This document shows, in pieces, positions 12,646 through 24,475 of a DNA stretch of 64,000 nucleotides. Within the stretch, counting starts at the first letter, position 1. Each line of letters opens with the position of its first letter. Made by a program: the position numbers and the translations under genes. The notes under the pieces were generated by a model. The model ran no database searches. It had not been told where the DNA came from and was given only the letters and a program-made list of their open reading frames with translations. The DNA comes from Chromera velia. Its lineage: Eukaryota > Sar > Chromeraceae. The stretch covers positions 21,290 to 85,289 of the forward strand of contig JAHBMJ010001416.1 in NCBI GenBank assembly GCA_018398765.1. Direction: 5' to 3'.

Positions 12646-12735
12646 CTAATGATACAGTTCAAAGTCATTCTTCGTATAAATCAATGTTGCCTTGCATTAG
12701 CAAACTTCTATATTCATTATTGAAAAATGATTGAA

Positions 12736-15700
12736 TCATAAAATTTCAGCTTCCCCTCCTTCTTCGTCTTTTTGCTTCCGCCTGAGCACCTCTTTAATCT
12801 CTGAAGGGACGTTTACATGCCCATACGGACAGTGTCTGCATCCATTGCCGCAGCATGGCCGGCTTTTCAAAAACAGCGACGTCCACACATGCAACCCAGT
12901 CCCGGGGTCCTCGTAGCCCTGTCTCCCCAAAGCAACCGCCTTCCTATGAAGTGCGTGAGCCATCGCGTGAGGACGACGTGATACCTGCGCCGCCGCCCTC
13001 TCTTCTTCTGACAGATCTGCAACAGTCACAGGACCCCCTTGGTTCCCACAATCAAGAGGGGCCTCCTCGGAGACTGCCGCTGCCAATCTCTTTGGGCTCT
13101 TCTGAACGAATCCCCCCCTCCCGTTTCGATCCTCCAGAATCTCTGCAGTCTCTTCCAATGGCTCCTGACTGCAGCTCCCCGACCCGACTTCTTCTATGTC
13201 CTGTGGAATGACGCACGCAGACCTAGACTCCAGGGCAAGTGACGGTGAGAGAAGGGGTTTGAAAAGAGACGCGACCTCGAGTCCTTCTGCTGCTGTGTCT
13301 GCACTAAAAGGAAACTCGAAAGAATCAGTCGACAGTTTGAGCACCCTCGCGGGTCCCAGAACGTCAGCAGACGCCAACCCCCTCCTTTCCAGTTCCTCGC
13401 GCACTGTCACGTGCGCACAGGCTGCGAGAAGTTGCACGCCCTGTATGAGTCTTGGGCCGGGACGGGAGAAGAGGGCGTGGTCGAGAATGAACACGCGACC
13501 CGACTGGACAGCCCGCAGAGACCACAAAACAGAGGCTGCGTCGATGTTGTGAAATAAAATCTGTTGAAGATCCCTCAACGTTTTGGAGGGATCGCTGGAG
13601 CAAGGACAGAGAGCCAAAATATCCGGATCGGAGTCTCCCACTTCCCTCCACGTCAACCGACGCGGCGCCCCCCCTCCCTCCATTCCCAGCGCATCTACAC
13701 ACCCTGCTCTTCTCTTCACGTCAGGCAGCCACAACCCCCCACAGCAGGGGGGAGTTAACCCCTCAAGAGACAACACACGCGGTCCCCCTCTCTCCTGCAC
13801 AGCTGAGGGCAAAAAGCCCTCCAGCTCATCCAATGAATTCTTCCATTGCTGCACCAGCCGCGTAGCACGATCTTCGCATGCGAGGGCGACCCCTACCTTC
13901 TCAACTGTGCTGAAGACCTCTGTGAGAGACCGGGGTGCGACTGAGACCATCCTGGGACTCCATTGAGGCGGTGAGACGGCAGTCGCGGTGTCCTCCTGCA
14001 GACCCTCGGGTTTCAAGGCTGTCATCACCGCAACTAGCGCAGGGTCGCAGGTGTCGCATGCGTCCTGCATGATGAGGGTATCCCGTGTATCGATTTTCTT
14101 TCATACAGAATTCTTCTTCATACATACATACATGCATAATGTATGTATGAAGAACAATTCTGTATGAAAGAAAATGCATGTATGTATGTATGAAGATGCA
14201 TAATGTATGTATGAAGAACAATTCTGTATGAAAGAAAATGCATGTATGTATGTATGAAGAAGAATTCTGTATGAAAGAAAATGCGTGTCCTGCATGAGGG
14301 TATCCCGTGTATCGAAACAAACACAAAAGCGTCGATCGATGATCATGATCATTCGAGCATGCATGCATGCACACATTCATAGAAATATGAATCAATAGAG
14401 TTTTCTTTCATCTGGCCAACACACCCACGAGGATTTCAGCCTCGCTCAACACATTCAATGCCCGCGTACGAGGAAAAATCAGAGAAGTCGACCACACTAA
14501 TGCATGCATTCTCTACTCCATCCTGCCCACCGCCTCACACGAAATCCGCTCCAAAACAAAATCATTCGCAACAAATTCATATCACAAACACAGAGAGCGA
14601 TCTTTGCTTCTTTCCAACGGGAACGTTCAAGAAACTGGCAGTCCTGAGGAACGTTCTGAGAGGAATGCGAAGAATCAAAGAGCAAACATACGAATGACGC
14701 ACGCACAATTCCCAAGTCCCTCTCTTCTCTCTGTGCTGTTTCGCAAATGTATATGCAGAGACGAGCGAGAAACAAGTGGCCACTAGCTGGGTAATTAAAC
14801 GGATCGACGCACTCACGTACCTGCACAAAGACTACCGAGGGCCTCGCATTTATTTTGTATGAAAAAAAAAGAATTCTGTATGCAAATAAATGCAAAGACG
14901 TACCTGCACAAAACCTACCGAGGGCCTCAGTCTTCGGATCCTCTCCATATCCACCTCCCACAGCGCCATCTCCCCCCTCTTCACCTTCTGCATCGCCTCC
15001 TCCACCTCCTCGCTGCTCATGTTCTCTGCGTCAATTCCAGACCTCACGACCACCTCTCTGGGAGGGTTTTTGGCCTCTTCAGGAAAATCGCAGAGAGACG
15101 ACACGCCAACCAACGAAGCCTCTGCGTCGAGGGCAAAGACGATCTCCGTAGCCGTCGCAACGAACGAAACTGCGCGAACGCTTCTTCGTCTCTTCTGGGC
15201 GCACGCGGCTTCTACAAAAGCACGGGGAAAGGCGGGAGAGTCTGCCCAGTGCATATGCGCAAACGAGGCTACGCACCGTTTGTATGCCACTCCACTCGGT
15301 TCTCCCATCCCCTCAGTCCTCCCAGATCCTCCAAATCCCTGAGCATGGAAGAGGAAAGGAGACCCAGAAGACTTAGAGTCCTGCCGGGATGATCGGCCTT
15401 CCCTTTCGATTGACCCCCCCTTGGTCTTGTCTCTGTTTTGTTTCGTTCTTGAAAAGTGAAAAACGTGGGCCTTGCATGTGAGACCTGCAGGCAGAGAATC
15501 AAGCGGAAATTAAGGCGAAAAGGAAAACACGCTATCGCTACCCCATCTCTGCTTGTGTTTTTTCGATCAGGCAACACATTCGATCTTCGTGCGGAAGCGA
15601 GGGAAGGGGCACGCGTCACTCGTGTCACTTTCTGCACACGCGGCCTCCGAACAGTCAGATGAGAATTCTGTTTTTGATGCATGCCAACAGAAAGAAACCA

Positions 15701-17309
15701 AACGGAGAAGCTTCACAGCTGGTCAGGGGCAGAGGTCTCAGGCAGGAAGAAAACAAAGCGAGGGAACAAAACACGCAGAAGCTGAAAAGTAACGTCAACG
15801 AACCTGAAGAGGCATGCACGTACAAACGTCTTCGAACGTTATGGCAGACTTTCCACCTTTCCTGCCTGCCCATACATCACCGTGCCATGCATTTTCTAAA
15901 CTGAAAATAATTCAAAAGAATGCATTTATTTCAAAAGAATTCTGTATGAAAATAATGGCAGACTTTCCACCTTTCCTGCCTGCCCATACATCACCGTGCC
16001 ATGATCACAAAACCAGCCAACTTCCTATCCAGGATCGAGAGAGCTGCTTGACTGACTGACCCGGAGGAAACAAAGGGTTGCCTTCGGAAGTCTCGACAGA
16101 CATTAGAGCCAAGTTGGCCTGAGGAGTCATCTCCACCTCCAGGTCTGAGAACACCCCGCACATCTGAAACTCCCTCAGGAGTCTTGCCCTTCCCCTCTCG
16201 TCCCTCCCCCCTTCCTTGCCTCCCTTCGTACCTCTCTGCCCCTCGCCTGTGACTCCAGGCACGCTTAGAACGGAACAGAGAAACATTAGCCCTCCACACT
16301 CGGCTAAAACAGGCCCCCCCTCCTCCACGAACCTCTCCACGCTTTGTCTAAACGACCCATTGGCCTCCAATCTCTCCGCATACATCTCCGGAAATCCCCC
16401 TAAAATTATCACAGCATCAGTCTCATCCGGCAGCTGCGAATCCTCCAAAGCCGAACAGAACAAAATCTCCGCCCCCACTTCCCTCAGCATGCGCAGGTTC
16501 TCCGTGTAGTAAAAACAAAAGGCGGCGTCTCGCACTGCAGCCACGCGACACTTCGGGGCAACGGGCAGAATCCCCCCCACAGGTTCGCATGAGGGCGCCT
16601 CGGCCCGGCACTCACCCGCAAGGCGGAGAAGGCCCTCGAGGTCAAGGCAGGACTCTACCAGAGAGGTCAGGGCCCCAAGGGACCCCGGCATGCCCCTGCC
16701 CTCTGCAGGGGGCACCAGGCCGAGGTGCCTTTCAGGTCGCTCTACACGTGCGTCTTTCGGAAGGGCCCCGGCAAACAGGCACTCTCTGAGCTTCTCCTCC
16801 TTCCCAATGGCTGCCTCTATCCACGCAGCGTGACTGGCCCCCGCCACTCTGTTGCACACGACGGCCCCGACCCGCAAGTCGGGATCGAAAAGCCGAAACC
16901 CGAGCAGCATCGCGGCAGCGGAACGCGACATCGCCCACGCGTCTATCACAAGCACCACTGGCGCCTGCAGTTTCTTGGCTACTTCAGCGGTGGATCCTTC
17001 CTCCGACAGTCCGTCCTTACTATCAAACAGCCCCATCACACCCTCAATCAGCACGATGTCTGCACCTCGTGCGTGGCTAAAAAAGGTCTTTCTCAACGTG
17101 TCTTCAGACTGAAGGAACCCACACAGATTCACCGACTCTCCCTTTCCCCCTAGAGCCTCCTGATGCTGAAGAGGATCCAAAAAGTCAGGCCCACACTTGA
17201 ACGTCTGCACAGACAACCCGCGACAAGAAAACGCAGACGCAAGTCCGCAGGTAACTGTGGTCTTCCCCACCCCACTGTGCGTACCAGCGATCACAAGCGT
17301 ACGAGGCAT
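12736..17309 (-). CDS. Fusion: cobyrinate a,c-diamide synthase (CbiA/CobB) + BtuF-like cobalamin-binding domain + DUF5522
   Basis: Three exons, 17309-16061, 15484-14904 and 14064-12736, join in phase to one 1052-aa protein. Residues 1-~510 are CbiA: P-loop GTHSGVGKTT (9-18), KCGPDFLDP (38-46), EGVMGLFD (89-96), glutaminase nucleophile in AECGGLM (Cys338), and AHVFHFS (His426) where bacterial enzymes have GHEFHYS. The C-terminal SFAHMHW block follows across exon 2. With no stop the frame continues into a BtuF-like domain (about 517-840): SFVATATEIVFALD, CDFPEEA, ACDTCDP, WLPD, RPGPRL. After a low-complexity linker comes a DUF5522-type end (about 980-1035) with RPCCGNGCRHCPYG. CbiA amidates cobyrinate in B12 synthesis; eukaryotes are not known to make B12 de novo, so salvage or remodelling is my inference. 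No targeting peptide is obvious. Both introns contain palindromic insertions. Two separate genes are the alternative, but exon 2 carries CbiA and BtuF in one frame. Confidence 0.88.
14062..14315. mobile_element. Palindromic insertion complex duplicating the exon-3 acceptor of the fusion gene
   Basis: Flanks 14062-14094 and 14287-14315 share GAGGGTATCCCGTGTATCGA and include the CAG|GAC acceptor. The 192-bp insert contains repeated ATTCTGTATGAAAGAAAATG arms and TACATACATGCAT runs, consistent with two or three nested or tandem copies. Confidence 0.85.
14815..14928. mobile_element. Palindromic insertion duplicating the exon-2 donor of the fusion gene
   Basis: 31-bp flanks at 14815-14845 and 14898-14928 differ at two bases and each includes the minus-strand CAG|GTACGT donor. 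The 52-bp insert is A/T-rich with GAATTCTGTATG on its right arm. Use of the downstream copy would run into a stop after the insert. Confidence 0.85.
15841..16003. mobile_element. Insertion flanked by perfect 49-bp direct repeats
   Basis: Copies at 15841-15889 and 15955-16003 are identical over 49 bp (start ATGGCAGACTTTCCACC). The 65-bp insert has CATTTTCTAAACTG and GAATTCTGTATGAAAATA. It lies in intron 1 of the fusion gene. Confidence 0.88.
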
Positions 17310-18316
17310 TCTCCTACTGTGCGGTTATTGGAGGAGGAGACGCCATACAGCTAGATGACGAGACGGCAGACTGAAGCAGTTAACTGCGAACCTGAAAGCT
17401 AAGAGGTTTCACCAGGCTTCTGCATACCGCCCTATACCCGTCCGGTTTGCACTCTCAAGATATGTAAGTCTGTCTGTCACTTTCAGACGTAGCGTGGTTG
17501 GAACGCCTGGCTCAAAAGAGCACGTCATCACCACACTTCGACATGCAATCGACGGCGCGCGACCCCGGCGGCGGAGGTTCTTTACGGCGGGCCGGCCGCG
17601 GCCGCGCGGTCACTGCATCGCCTCGGGGGGCAGCTCAGCTCTGCTGAGATCAGCCGAGAGGCCCTGAGATCGCACGCACTCGCATAACGCATTTTTTCAT
17701 ATTTGGGGGATCGGTTCTGTCTCCGTCACGGTCGGTGTCGCCCGAGTTCCAAAATGTGCCCCTCAAGCAACTCGCACGGAGCCGCGATCGCACATGCCTT
17801 AATCAATTACTTTGCGCATGCGTGCCCCTCAAGTAACTCGCACGGAGTTGCACATGCATACAACGCGCGCGCGGTCCCGAAAAGCATACTTCGCTGCCGT
17901 GGCCCCCGCCCCATGGCAGCACACAACTTAGACATGCAAGCCCCCGATGGTGTGCATCAATTAGCGGACCCCTAAATAGCCCCCCGAGGCACTCACCCAA
18001 CTGGTTGGGTGTATCCCGTACATATGCATGAGCCGCCCGTCGCGCGTAAAGATGCAAATTTGTCTGACCTACACCCATGCAGGTGACTCCTGCTTCACTT
18101 TCCTTTTAAACTCCTTCTTAGCCTGCCCTGCACCCGACGCGTCTAGCCACTGAGATGCACACAGCAACAGATCGCCAGTAATATTACTGCAGAAGACACA
18201 GACTGCTTGGCTGAATTGGAACTTGGAGAGGACCCCTTGGCTCTTCTCAACGAATTAACGACGATTAATTCTATTGAATCTGGATCGACCGGAGTTGTCT
18301 GACCGTTCGGATCAAG
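17310..18316. promoter_or_regulatory. Divergent promoter region of the fusion gene and multicopper oxidase
   Basis: No coding frame of note. Two similar segments, GTGCCCCTCAAGCAACTCGC near 17757 and GTGCCCCTCAAGTAACTCGC near 17823, are spaced about 66 bp apart. A GC-rich palindrome-like block GGCCGGCCGCGGCCGCG lies near 17589. No TATA box can be assigned with confidence. Confidence 0.45.
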
Positions 18317-20750
18317 ATGAAGTTTCTGTTCGGCTTCCTGGGCAGCGCTTTGCTCGCACCGTCCTCAGAGGGGCAATTTGACGGTTTGTTCAAGGGATTG
18401 GAGGGTTTCGACTTCAACGTGGGTGACCTCTTTGATGCTCCTGACAGAGCAGTCGGTATGTCCGACGACGACAAAGGGGGAAAGGCATACGATGCGGGAC
18501 TTTCGAAAGAACAAAAAGTTGCCGCAGCCACCTACAAGCCTCGCACCCGCAAAATCTACCTGCAGATTGAGCAGGTGGAGTGGAATTTTGCCCCGCAAGG
18601 ACGAAACGTCAGTAGAGCCCTAGCTGGTGGGACTAGCTGTTTCATCATTGCCGTGCTTATGTATCATCGATCCTTTTGATCAATGCATGCATTCACAAGT
18701 GTATCTTGATTCATCATCGTCCTCCATATACTTAATTGGTTTTCTTTGCGTGCTTATATCTTTATGCAGGAGATTCTGGACACCGCATTTGGAGACGACG
18801 AGAACGTCTTCCTCCAAAACCGGCCTTTGGAGAACCCTTTCAACCCGAACCAGATGGACCCTCCAGTGACTGACCTTGCTGTCGGCTCACGTTACCAAAA
18901 ATTCAGGTATATTGAATACACAGACGACACCTTCACCACCCAGGTGCCTAGACGCACAGAAGAGCTCCACCTCGGTCTCCTGGGCCCTGTGGTGCGATGT
19001 GTGGTGGGAGACACAGTTCACGTCACTCTGAAGAACGGCGTCCCAGCAGACATGATGAACAACCAGAGACGAAGAAGGAGACTACAGGAAGGCGGGTTCG
19101 CGGGATTTGATCAACCTCCTCCCCTCTGCTTCAGTGCGCACCCCCACGGTCTTGCGTACACAAAAATGAGTGAAGGCGCATTCTACAGCGACGGTTCCGG
19201 AGACCCCAACGTAGACGGCACCCCCGGGATCGCCCCTGCGGATTGTGTGATGCCGGGGATGACTGCCACCCAGGAGTGGTTCTGCGTGCCTGAGGCGGGA
19301 CCAGGACCCAAGTCCAAGGTGTCCTCCATGTCGTGGGTATACCACTCCCACGTGAATACCCCCCTTGACATCAACTCTGGGATCTACGGAATGATTGTCG
19401 TCACCGCGCCCTGGGCGGTCAAGACGGAGGAGAACGCTGCGAGGGGCACACCAGGGGATGTGGATAGAGAGTTCTTTGCTCTCATGCACGTCAGTCAGTC
19501 AGCAGTCGAATTTGAGGAGGGCGTATCTTTAGATTCATTCATGTGATAGAGCCACATGCACTGGGGCAGGCCGATTCCTTTTGAGGCAGTGTACGCTTCT
19601 CTGGTTGCTATTCAGTCTGTCTCTGTGTGTTTCCACGCTCTTCTCTCAGCTGTCTGTCTGATGTCCCTTTGGAGAGGGAGGTGCTCAACTGCCGGCTACA
19701 TCCTAAACCCCCCTCCGCGTCTCTATAATGTCCCAAAATTTTCCCTACCTACCTGCATGTTTTCGTGACTGCCAAGTTCAATCGGGTCCAATGCTGCAAG
19801 ATCTCCCCCCCCTCCCCCATGCCTCCATTCTGTCTGCCTGCATTTAATTTCTTCTTCGATTGATCGATCGGTCAGGTCGTGAACGAGAACGCCGGGTGGC
19901 TGATTGAGGAGAATGTGGAGCAGTACATCATTGGCGACGTTGCTCTGACGGACCCCGAGAGAGACATGGTCGTGGAGTTCCTGGATAACTCGGCCTCCTT
20001 CCCCGAGTCTAACCTCATGCACGCCATCAACGGACTCATGTACGGGAACGTCGTGGCAGAGGACACCCTGCCTCTGTTCAAAGCAAGACAGGGAGAGAAA
20101 GTGCGGTCAGTCGGTGAAACACAGAAGGGGCTCTACAAAGGAAAGTCATCATATGTTAATGTCAAACAGAGAGAAAAGGAGCATTCAGTCAGTCTCACTC
20201 ACAGAAAAAAACGAATCATCAACTAGAGAGATGAGAGGATTCCACACCAAAGGCCGGAGAAGAAAGTGGTCCTAGCAAGGTCGAGAGGGCAAAGAGACAT
20301 GCAGACAAAAAACAAAACTTTGGGAAAGGTAGAAGAAAAAAAGAATCAAGGCAGAGAGATGCACAGAGACGGCGATGCATCCACCTGAATGGAAAATGCA
20401 CAGAAGAGAGGAGGGATTGTATTCAGTCAGTTGAATCCGTTCGGTCAACAATCTGTGATGCATACCGGAATGAAATCCATCGATGCATGGCACGTGCGCC
20501 CCTGCGTGCATGCATACAGGTGGTACGTGACTTCGATGGGGAGCGAGGAGGACCACCACACTCACCACTGGCACGGGAACGTTCTGACCACCGAGCGGGG
20601 CCTGAACAGAGACGTCATCCTCATGAGCGCAGCAGAGTCAATGCCTGCGGACATGTACACCAGGAATGCAGGCAACTGGCTCTACCATTGCCATATCCAT
20701 GACCACATCAGCGCAGGTCTGAGCCTCTGTCTGTATGAACATCATCAAGA

Positions 20751-20801
<51 letters not shown>

Positions 20802-20886
20802 TGTGTGTGTGTGTGTCTGTACGTGTCTGTATGTGTATGTGTGTGTGTGTGTGTCTGTATGTGTGTGTGTGTGTGTGTGTGCGTGC

Positions 20887-20937
<51 letters not shown>

Positions 20938-21418
20938 GGAAAGAGAATACCGCGTTTAAGACGATTCGAAAGTGCTCTCGAGGGTCACAACGACGTCGGT
21001 GCAGGAGGAAGGCCCGGCGATCCCTTGTCAGACAGACAGACAGACAGACAGACTATATGACTTCAGATAGACATGCGGAGAATTCTTGCCAGAGAGAGGG
21101 AGGGCGGAGGAGCACCCGTTTCCTTTCTCAAATCCCTGACGTGTTTGTTGTGCAAAAGAGCGATGCGGGCAACAGAAAACAAACGATGCGGGTCTGCAGT
21201 GATGCATGACATTATTCATACAAAAGCTGCATGCATGTCCGTAAAGTCTCTTCAGTTTACTATGTCTTTCCATTTCCTTAATTCCTGTTCCTGCAGGAAT
21301 GGAGTCGATCTACCAGGTCCTGCAGACGGAGGCAGTTGCCGTGCCCCCTCCCGGAAAGATGCAATACTCGACCAACCCCTGGTACAAGGACGATCCATCG
21401 TATGCTGGAAAGTTCTGA
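18317..21418 (+). CDS. Ceruloplasmin/hephaestin-like multicopper oxidase (putative ferroxidase)
   Basis: Five exons, 18317-18607, 18770-19489, 19876-20105, 20520-20716 and 21297-21418, join in phase to 519 aa. The first 20 residues are a plausible signal peptide ([20 protein letters not shown]), so the protein is probably secreted or periplasm-like. Copper-site motifs are in order: HPHG (221-224), YHSHV (288-292), HTHHWHG (427-433) and [12 protein letters not shown] (470-481), the last giving the type 1 Cys, His and axial Met. The stretch [20 protein letters not shown] and the DINSG motif resemble the ceruloplasmin/factor VIII class rather than plant laccases. Family members oxidise Fe(II) or Cu(I) for metal uptake or detoxification; the substrate here is not shown. 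It is shorter than six-domain ceruloplasmin. Introns 2 and 3 start GTCAGTC, and intron 4 holds a (GT)n array. It is transcribed divergently from the fusion gene across about 1 kb. Confidence 0.9.
20752..20936. repeat. (GT)n array then (GA)n in intron 4 of the multicopper oxidase
   Basis: Begins about 35 bp after the donor at 20717, interrupted by TGTATGTG and TGCGTGCG blocks. Confidence 0.95.
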
Positions 21419-23057
21419 AGAAAAAAGGAAAAAAATGCATACAAAGAAAGAGGCGCATACAGGCATTGAACAGATCGTAGACGAGTCCATCGATGAAGAA
21501 AATATTCTTGGCTGTCTGTTTAGGCGGGAGAAAGAATACGGACTGAAGCGGAAAGTGGCTATTCAAAAAGAATTAAGGGGGAGAAAAACCCATGGAAAAG
21601 AGTCGGGAAAAGGAAGAGACCCCCTTCAGTCAGACAGATATACGAACAGACAGACGGACAGATACGGCCGGGCGAATCCAATCAGAACTCCTATTACGAT
21701 CGAATGTTGTCTTCGGTCTGTCGAGTAACCAACCGAGTCACTGCATGTCTAGAGCCGCACAATCAATGGCCGGTCTTTGCCGTGCGTGCGTCACAATACC
21801 CTGTGGAGCAGTGACGGGTTCCTTCGCAGGATGATTGGATCCCCTGCAGGAACAGATCGCACAGACACACAAACAAGCGAACGCAAAGAAAGATGCACCT
21901 GTTTATTCTTTTATCCTTTATGCCTCTTTGCGTGCCTTCTATCTTCTTGAATTTGCGAGACGGCCTGGATGCAAAGTCATTCGGTTGTCCTTCCTGTCTT
22001 GAGTATTGAATGTGAATCGAAAACCCTTGGAATTAATATTGCTCCTTTGGTTCGGTTCTCCCTCCATTCGTCTCTCTGTTCTGTTTCGATCGATATCCTT
22101 CTCGAACCTCGTCTTCATTGCATCAATTCCTTCTTTGCCCAACTTTCCTCCCCCTTCTTTACTCCAGCAGACGAGCCAACTGTCTGAGCGTGCGTCTGGC
22201 AAGACCGCATGTCGAATTTGCTTACAATGTAAGCCTAGCTTCAAAGAGACAGTTGGCAGCGTTTGTCTATCTGCGTGTGTGTCTGAGTGCCAGAATGAAG
22301 AAAGCAATGTCGATCCCCGAGATGTGAGCTCCTGTTTGAGGATGCACGAAAACAAACCTTCCTTCCTTCCTTCCTGACATTTTTCAGTCAGAGAGAGAGG
22401 CCCCAGTTGTTGTTCCGATTCAATCAGGACAATTCTTTTCTTCGCGTCTTTTTTACATCGACCCCAACCATGCAACTATTCAGTCAGGCAGACCAGAATG
22501 AAAAGCGAGGCAGCCAGCTAGTCTGTTCAGGGCGCCAAAACCAAAGCAAGAAAGACAGGGAGGACATGCAAGTGAGATGAGAGAGAGAGTGTGCGCTCCC
22601 AGCTCGACCTTCCATTGAGGAAAGCCCTGGGGTTGGTCGTCTGGTTGATGCGCAAACAGAGAAAGACAAACCAAAACACGTGTCGAACACAAGACTGACT
22701 CATGCATGTGGAGGCCATTGGTCAGTCAAACTAGGAGTGGTCAATGTACATGTGAAGATGCCACAGCAATCAAAGCAGTGCAACGGAATCTAACTGTCAG
22801 ACAGCAAAAGAATGTGTGACTCGCTGCATTTGCACATACGCATACCTACACACATGCACGCAGAGTGCATGGAAGGTCCAATGAAGAAAGAAAACTGACC
22901 AGCCATAGACATCGATCCTGAATTAATTCCCTTAATTGTTGGGTTCGTTTGCATGGGACTGACTTCCGACTCTTTAATTATTCCTTCACTGCCTCGGTGC
23001 TTGAGCTCAATCGACGGAGCTTTTTTTCTGCAAGGAGAGAGAATAAAGAATGACGGG

Positions 23058-23061
23058 AGAT

Positions 23062-23114
<53 letters not shown>

Positions 23115-23290
23115 GAGAGAAAGAAAGAAAGAAAGAAAGAAAAAAAAAAAAATGAATGAATGAATGAATGAGTGAATGATTAAATGAATGAATGAATGGT
23201 CAAATGAGCGGTTGGATGAATGTGTTAGTGAATGGGTCAATAATGCTGTTAGTGAGTGAATGAGTGAATAAGTGACTCGGAGTATGTAGA
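23058..23290. repeat. Purine-rich GA, GAAA and GAAT microsatellites
   Basis: GAGA runs pass into GAAAGAAA, poly-A, then GAATGAATGAAT repeats. The stretch lies between the oxidase and kinase genes. Confidence 0.9.
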
Positions 23291-23746
23291 GTGAATTGAT
23301 GAAGGAATGATAAGGAATAACACATTGTGCTAGCAATTCAACGCCATTTGGGAAAGCACTTGAAAGCAAACTACAAAGAAACACATACCTAGAATACATG
23401 TTGTGGCAAGACAACTAGCAAAACAATACTTAAATTGTATGAATTGTGCTATAGATTTAACCAGGCATAAGTATAACTGTACTATAACATCAGTACTTTG
23501 AACCACGTGATCGACGTGGCTTAAAGGTGAATTCAAAGTAATTCAAAGTCAAATTGAAGGTCGGTTCAGCTTCATACAAACATGTCAAAACTTTTTAATA
23601 TATTGCTAGATGCATCGTTTAAAGATTCGTTTTCTGCTTATGTTTTTCCAGTATGAAATTTACACTAAACACTAGGCTCCGCACTACATTAAAAAAAAAA
23701 AAAGAAGAGAAAAATTTTTTTTTTATAGATTTTTTTTCTATTTATC

Positions 23747-24475
23747 ATGACATTCAATAGGCAAACAACTATTGCTAGAACTATTGTTCAGACAGTTGCA
23801 AAGGAATGCATGAAGGCTTCTGAGGATGATGGGCAATCTTCTTCTCACTTTCCCCTCTTTGCTAGACTCACCCCTCTGCAGCGCGACTTCCCGTCCTCCC
23901 GCCGTATGTTTGTCTTCCTCCTGTGCAGCAAGTCATCCTCCGGTGTTCCTTCCGTCTCTGCCCTTCCCCGTTCTGCCCTGTTGGTTACGGGGGGCTCGAT
24001 CTTTTCTTTTTTGCGCATGCTGACATATAACCCGATGGGCGGGCAAGGTAGGCTGTCTGTTGGTTGCTCTGATAGAAAGCTGTGCACCTATGAAGCCTGC
24101 TGCCGGTGTATAGATGATTTTATTCATCGGCTCTCTGTCTGCCCCCGATGGACTGCCGAACAAGGCTTTTTGCAGTGGTTGGCATTAATTCAATCAGACC
24201 GCTTCACTCGTTGTGACTCACCCTTTGTATCCGCCTCCTTTTCTGATCTGGGGGTTCGCAAGTTCATCACATCGCTCTTGCGCTCTCAACCCTCTCTCCT
24301 CTTTATGATTTCTCACCATATTGTAGTAAATGATTGATTAGATTAAGTTCGAATAACTGTCGTCCACTTAGCTTGCAGCTGGCATAATTAAACAGACCTA
24401 TGCATGTATGCGCCGCCCGGGAGTTCTAACTCCACCTAGGGTTTGGCATCAATCAATCAATCAATCAAGTGTTGC
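23747..24475 (+). pseudogene. Possible 3' remnant of a non-LTR retrotransposon
   Basis: A 196-codon open frame (23747-24337) lies alone in an AT-rich gap. It includes CRCIDDFIHRLSVCP, loosely like the Cys/His cluster at the end of LINE reverse transcriptases. About 110 bp later the sequence ends in a short (ATCA)n tail, which is common at LINE 3' ends. No reverse transcriptase motif is visible, so this is a weak call; an unrelated orphan frame is possible. Confidence 0.35.
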
